64,000 nucleotides of DNA from Byssochlamys sp. IMV 00236 (lineage: Eukaryota > Ascomycota > Eurotiomycetes > Eurotiales > Thermoascaceae): positions 1-64,000 of the forward strand of contig MSJH02000840.1 in NCBI GenBank assembly GCA_001931875.2, read 5' to 3'. Positions 58,801 to 64,000 of the stretch are shown here, piece by piece. The notes under the pieces were generated by a model. It saw only the letters and a list, made by a program, of their open reading frames with translations. It was not told the DNA's origin and did no database searches. Within the stretch, counting starts at the first letter, position 1, and each line of letters begins with the position of its first letter. The position numbers and the translations under genes were made by a program.

Positions 58801-59709
58801 ATTATTTATTTATCCTGCTGATGCCATGCTCATGCTCATGCCCATGCTATCTATGGTCTATTGATGCCGTATATACCTCTTTGTTTTTTGTTTGTTTTTT
58901 TGTTTGTGTCTCTGATTTATATATTATCATTATCATCGATTTATGTGTCGAATATATGTTGTTAATGTCTCATTACTAGTATCTAGTAGTAAGGGGGACG
59001 GACGAGCAGAAGAGAACAGAAGAAGAATGATGACGATGATGATGATGATGTGGATTATATATCGGAATGGGAATGAGAATTGGAGAATAAAATTAGACAG
59101 ATGTCTTTTCCTTCTTGCTTTCCTTTCTTTCCTACCTTGCTTGAGCTGATTCGTTGTAGAGATTCTAATGATAGAAATAAAAATAGACATGGTGATTATA
59201 CTTAACTGGTAAGCTTTATCCGTGGTGGGATACGATGCTTTGATTGGTAGTTACTATATTGTATTACAAGTTAGACGTCCTCATTTTGTCTCTGTATATT
59301 AACTACCTTGAACTATCCACAAGGCTTACAACTCAAGTGTAACAAAAACAAATCGTTCTCGTTCTCATCTCAATATCACATCTTCATGCATTTCAGTCTC
59401 CCATACAGATATGGGAGGCAAAAGACTCAGGTTCCCCAATTGGAACTTGACTTGCGCCACCAAGAATTGAGTAGATCAGCTAATACATGAGGACAGCCCA
59501 GAGGGAAAATAGAGAGATGCTTTGAAAAAACAACGACGGACTGATAGCCCACAGCTCCTATATCCTATGTACCATGTCGGGCAGATAGATGCCTTCGACA
59601 AAAGAAAACTTTCAAAAAAGAGAAGAAAAAAGTAAAGAACACGCCTGCTAGATCCATGTAACCCCCCTCCCCCTCCTTAATACTCCAGCTCAGCCCTAGT
59701 AGAGTACAG

Positions 59710-62299
59710 CTACGACGCAGAAGCGTTCGATCCCGCCATTCTCGCCAATCTCTCCTCAACACGCTCCTTGTGCTGTCGGTTCCGCAGGTGCACTTCGAAA
59801 TTATCGACTGTCGTGCCCGGGCCGGGTGTGTACAGCTTTCCAGGACAGTCGTGACATCGGATACGTGGAAGGTACTGGTATTTCAACTTCTGGCCCGGAT
59901 GAGTGGCGTTTGCATTCGCGACAGGCAGCATGGTGGCAGTATCGACGGCAGAGTACCGCATCACGCCCTCAAACGAGTCGTTCGGGTAGTTGCGGTTCAG
60001 CTGAGCAAGACCAGACATGAGCCAGGTGGGCGGCGGAGGCTATTCGACACGTCAGTGCACAGTCCCCAATATATACACTTCGAGCCCTCTCTCATCTTCG
60101 TCGGGTGTAGGAGTGGATGGACATGATTGGGAATCTGATGATGATGTTGCCCGAGCTTCAATATGTCTTCTCTTTCTGTTTTCAACTTACCCCCGGAACG
60201 CCTGGCTGTGGAGGATGAGGGGCATCGATGGCACCGATCTGCTGAGCCGGGCCCTGTTGTTGTGCGCCTGGACTGAGATTGGCTGGTCTAGCTACGCCGG
60301 GCTGCTGAAGCTGGGATTGCGGTGGCAGCATTGAGCCTGCTGGTGCAGCGCTTGGGGTGCTGTTCTGGGACGTCTGAGGAGCTGCCGTAGGGCCAGTGAC
60401 ACTAGAGGCTGACTGGGGTCTATTCCTGTTCTTCATATCTCGAAGCAATTGGCGCAACCGCTCTCTGTTGATCTTGAGCTTGACGATGAGCTTATCCGGC
60501 TCGTCCATGCTCTCTTCTCGGTAATCACGTCTTCGGGCAGAGACTCTCGTTTCGTGGTGGTGCAAGGACGGTTCAGGCGTCGTAGAATGGCCGAGGTTGG
60601 ACCGAAGGGCCGCCTGTGCAGCCGAAGCAGCACCTCTCATGCCTCTTGTCCGAGCCGTGCCTTGAGCGAGATGGGTGCCAATGGCAGGAGAACCCGCAGA
60701 GGAATCCTCACTGTCAGACTCGTCCGTCTCGTCGCCTCCATCGCGCTGTCCAGGCACGGAGCGCCTACTGCGACCTGAACCTGACCGCTTGAAGAGATGG
60801 CTCTCCTCTACTGAGGAAGCAGAGTTTGGTATGACAGACGACACAACCATCGTTCGAATGGTGCGCTGGCGGTCCTTGAGATCTGGCAGAGCCGGTCCAC
60901 CACGACGGTTAACTGACCGTTTCTGCCGTCGCTGCTCTCTGGAGATGGAGACCTCTGTACGCTCCAGCTCGGCTTCATTGAGCTCGTACAGATAAGGGGT
61001 GAATTCCTTGGCGGCCTGGAATGGCCGGAATGGCGTGGAGAGGGGTGTTGGGAGGAATGCGGTTTTGAGGTCGGGGTCCTCGATGGGACGGCCATCGAAG
61101 GGATGTGAAAGGATGTAGAGGGACTTCGTGAATAGCTGCACCTGTTCGCGAATGGAATGAGCGATGGCAGTGGTGAACTCTCCGGACAGAGAGAGATCGT
61201 TTGTCATCTGCAGCGCAAACTCCTCGGGAGAGTTGTAGGGATTGTTCATCTCCCATTCGAACTGATCAACCAGCGTATGCTGTCCAATGGTAATATTCAG
61301 CTTTATCAAAATGCGCATTTCGTCGTTTTTGTACGCATAATACGGTAGGTGAGGATCTAGGGGATCATCCTCGACGTACACTTGCGGATAGTAGTCCACA
61401 ATCTGCTCCTGGATCGCCTGGGATATCTGGCGTACGAGCGGGACGCATGTTTCAAGAGGGAGACCTAGGTCCTCAACGAACTTCTCTGCGAAGAGATCGG
61501 GAGACGTCACTCGATCATGCAGGTTCCAAGTAAACGTATCTCGGATCTTGATCTTGTCCCAGTCGATATCCAACCGAATAGGGACGAGGTCTTCGATCTG
61601 CTCGTTCTGAACCTTCATGTCCTTACGGGATATCCGTAACTCTCTAGACTTTCTGCCCCCCGGACGACGGCGGTTGGACGGATAGAGTAATTGCGGATGC
61701 TGATTCCTCAGATCCGTCCGCGCATTGCCATACCCTTCGTAGCCAGCGCCATAGAGAGCCGCAGGGTTGGTCTGGTTATCCCGCCGCAACGCCAGATAAT
61801 AATCGCGCTCTGCCCGTTTCTGCTGGAGAATCTCTTGGCTGGGATTATGCCACGCTTCCAGGGCGGAGTGGTGGAACTCCCGGTAGACATACTGCTCCAA
61901 GAGGATCTTGTCTGTTGGCGTTTCACGAACGCGCACTGGTAAGCTTTCTGTAGGCGAAGAGGACTGCACCGCAGAGCCGGAACGCGACCGTTTCCTACTC
62001 GACGCCGTGCCATTCGCGCCATTCGACTGGGGAGATGCGGACCGCTGGTTCTCATCCGATTGAGACTCTCCGACAGAGACCCCTGATGCTGCCAGAACCG
62101 CCTTCGCGTTCTGTTTCCCCTCCGCGATTGCGTCCTGGGAGGTCCCGTTGGCACCCTGGTCCGCAGCCGGGTTCGAGCTCTCTGCGTTGGCGTCTACGAC
62201 GGCGGAGCTGGAGCCATTCTGGACTCCATCCGGCTGACGGTCCTGCGAAGAGGATTCCGGATTCGAAGAAGTCCCTGCGGGAAGGTCCGCGGATGACAT
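59710..62299 (-). CDS. snf5: SNF5/SMARCB1-family chromatin-remodelling subunit, 812 aa
   Basis: Two exons on the minus strand: 62299-60191 and 60039-59710. After a Ser/Asn/Gln-rich disordered N-terminus comes a conserved block LEQYVYREFHHSALEAWHNPSQEILQQKRAERDYYLALRR. The SNF5 domain has its two repeats: residues about 238-310 (VPIRLDIDWDKIKIRDTFTWNLHD) and about 329-400 (ILIKLNITIGQHTLVDQFEWEMNN, then FTTAIAHSIREQV). A basic linker and a Pro/Gln-rich stretch follow. The second exon supplies PPPPTWLMSGLAQLNRNYPNDSFEGVMRYS and a Cys/His cluster (CHDC ... HLRNRQH). It is a core subunit of SWI/SNF or RSC; yeast has both Snf5 and Sfh1, and I cannot decide which paralogue this is. Confidence 0.9.
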
Positions 62300-64000
62300 T
62301 GTTTTCTTTCTAGGAGATAGTTATGCGTGTCTGCTCACACGGAGACACGATGGTGGGCACAAATATGGCGAGGCGAATGCTACGATAGCATCATTGGAAG
62401 GGCCTGGAGAGACAGCGCATCAAGGTCAGCCAGGTTGGGAGCTCCATCGAACGCGATCCCATCGCGACAAGCTCGCATCATGAGATGATCGGGGCAGGAA
62501 AGCAATGCACAGGAACTTGTTTGGGGGGGGCGAGGGGAGGTCATCGCGACGGGCGCATGTTGCGCCTGAGCAAAAGCCATCGCCATCCGGGCGGGCGCAA
62601 CGACAGACGAAAGGACAACAGGGGCAGAGGGCCAGCGACAGCGATCACAAAGAAGACATACCAAAGCCAGCAACGCAAGCCAGCCGATGGCCAGCGGTCG
62701 AACAGTCCGGGAGACTCAGAGGGTTCCAGGCAGGACGACTGAGTGGATGGGTCGGGGTCTGGTCTGGTCTGGTCTTGTCTTGTCCTGTCCTGGGCTGGTT
62801 GGGGCTCGATCGCTTTTCCCGCGAGGCACGCGCAGGATCTGCCGAAGCGCCGAACGGGCCGATCTGGCCGCTGGGATTTGATCAGAAAACAGGAGAGAAA
62901 ATAATTAACTGTCACTATAGTAAGTAACTATAGTATATGTAGTAATTAATCCCTGGAGTTGGCGGGTGGCTTCTCGTTTCCTGGTTGGCTTGCGGCGCTC
63001 TGGAAAGAGAGAAGAAGAGAGTCGCGGAACTGGAGCGCGAAGACGAAGGAGGACGAGCCGCCTCCCGCTCCGTTACTAGAGTAGATCCTGCTGTTCGTTA
63101 CTACTACTACTCTACTGGCCGTTTCCGTGCTGGCCACAGCATCCTCATCATGCATTCGTGTGGACGAGATCCAGACAGACAGCGCGGTCTCTACAGACAT
63201 CTCCAGCGTGAAAAAAGGGCCATCCTACGGCCATCGACGGCGCTCTTGTTGCTCTCTGCGATCTGCTGAAATTACCGGTATCGTACTGTATCGTATCGAT
63301 ACCGTCTCCGTCCCTCTCCGCTGCGCTAGCCGCTTTGGGGGTTAGAGGTCGTTGGAGGCGGTGCGTAGCAGTACCAGTAAGACTAGTTAGCGAAATAATT
63401 CAATTAGATCAATTATTATTAGATAGATGATCTGTCGTCCTTGTCTGGGGTTATAGTAGTTGCTGTCATTATTATAGTCAAGGCTTAGATACTAGGAAGA
63501 GAAGAGACAGCTCGTACAGGGCGTCGACGTTAAAGCGGCTTAAGCACATTCAGTCTGTCGTGGAAAAGTATAACTATATATTTCGGAACCACAGCTCACT
63601 GCTGCGCTATTGACAGCAAGGTTTGGATTTCCCACTTTGTTCTGCCTTATTTTCAATTTAGACACTGCTCATTCGATTCAACAATTTCACTGCGCATGGA
63701 TGCGAGCGTTGACTGACCGACTAGGCAGGTCTAGGGGATATTATTGTCACTACATGCTATTCCAACCTTACCAAAGACACCAATGATGTAGTCATAAGAT
63801 TAACAGCTTGCGCAAAAGACAGACCCGCTGGACTTAACTGCTAGGATGTTTGAAACATCGACGACACTCAGCTCAACACCGCATCGACGACAACAGCTCG
63901 ATGGTCCGAATTATAGACCCCGTCGTCGAATTTGTTTGGTAAAACAGCATACGCCGTGGCCGTCCATGGCAGAGATAAAGCCTGACCGGTATTCTCCGTT
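62300..64000. other. Upstream region of the SNF5 gene to the window edge, 1.7 kb
   Basis: No gene recognised. Contains a pentanucleotide tract (62755-62790). From about 63370 it becomes AT-rich. A gene could begin beyond the right edge. Confidence 0.55.
62755..62790. repeat. Degenerate pentanucleotide repeat (TCTGG/TCTTG/TCCTG)
   Basis: Seven consecutive 5-bp units that change stepwise from TCTGG to TCTTG to TCCTG. About 460 bp upstream of the SNF5 start codon. Confidence 0.85.

Larger units (their letters stand above)
58529..59709. other. Convergent intergenic region, about 1.2 kb, with microsatellites
   Basis: Between the stop codons of the transporter and SNF5 genes. Contains (TA)9 at 58711-58728, poly-C at 58789-58800, GTTT/TTTG runs at about 58880-58910 and GAT repeats at about 59025-59050. 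No coding potential recognised. Confidence 0.65.

Noticed and set aside
58529..59300. Transposon remnant suggested by AT/poly-C/GAT runs
   Set aside because: Only simple repeats are seen; no terminal repeats, duplicated target site or transposase-like frame.

Overview
The window is chromosomal DNA of a filamentous ascomycete, most likely one of the Eurotiomycetes (Aspergillus/Penicillium relatives). The evidence is the mix of fungal gene families, short introns (mostly 50-110 nt with GTANGT-like donors, CTAAC-like branch points and TAG/CAG acceptors), genes on both strands with long AT-rich spacers, and orthologues of genes first named in Aspergillus (bimD/Pds5, the acuL-type succinate-fumarate carrier). 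No prokaryotic features, rRNA, tRNA, CRISPR array or intact transposon was recognised. One 20-base run of N (42559-42578) marks an assembly gap. Intron-exon models were built by hand: splice sites were chosen to keep the frame and to restore family motifs.

Layout. 1-8.6 kb: two large minus-strand genes, a low-complexity protein with a coiled coil, and a very long Glu/Ala/Pro repeat protein with an AMPK-type glycogen-binding domain at the N-terminus and a hydrophobic, basic C-terminus. 8.6-12.1 kb holds no recognised gene. 12.1-17.5 kb: three minus-strand genes (monocarboxylate-type MFS transporter, alkaline ceramidase, FAD monooxygenase broken by a +1 frameshift). 19.5-20.4 kb: a DUF1349 protein, followed by a gene-poor 3.9 kb. 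24.3-32.9 kb is a housekeeping block: CRIPT, mitochondrial ribosomal protein L46, a PARN-type deadenylase, a probable tail-anchored peroxin 26 and an SLC10A7/RCH1-type transporter. 35.3-40.7 kb: succinate-fumarate carrier, twinfilin, PHF5A/Rds3 and a pinin-family protein. 41.3-44.7 kb: epoxide hydrolase and saccharopine-dehydrogenase-like oxidoreductase. 46.2-48.1 kb: RING+PHD protein. 49.2-54.0 kb: Pds5/BimD. 56.7-58.5 kb: DHA1-type MFS transporter. 59.7-62.3 kb: SNF5/SMARCB1-family chromatin remodeller.

How the genes relate. Most are unlinked housekeeping functions, as is usual in fungal chromosomes. Three links are suggested by layout or function. PHF5A and the pinin homologue, both splicing proteins, share a 390-bp divergent promoter. 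Several nuclear proteins lie in the right half (PHF5A, pinin, RING-PHD, Pds5, SNF5). The MFS, ceramidase and monooxygenase genes are adjacent and co-oriented, but nothing shows they form a pathway.

Most worth a second look: the possible glycogen-to-membrane tether (4119-8536), the 13-nt microexon that encodes the metal-binding loop of the ceramidase, the RING-PHD protein with a PHRF1/SCAF11-like C-terminal module, the long-loop zinc finger at the end of the SNF5 homologue, and the unusual splice sites in the PARN and saccharopine-dehydrogenase-like genes.
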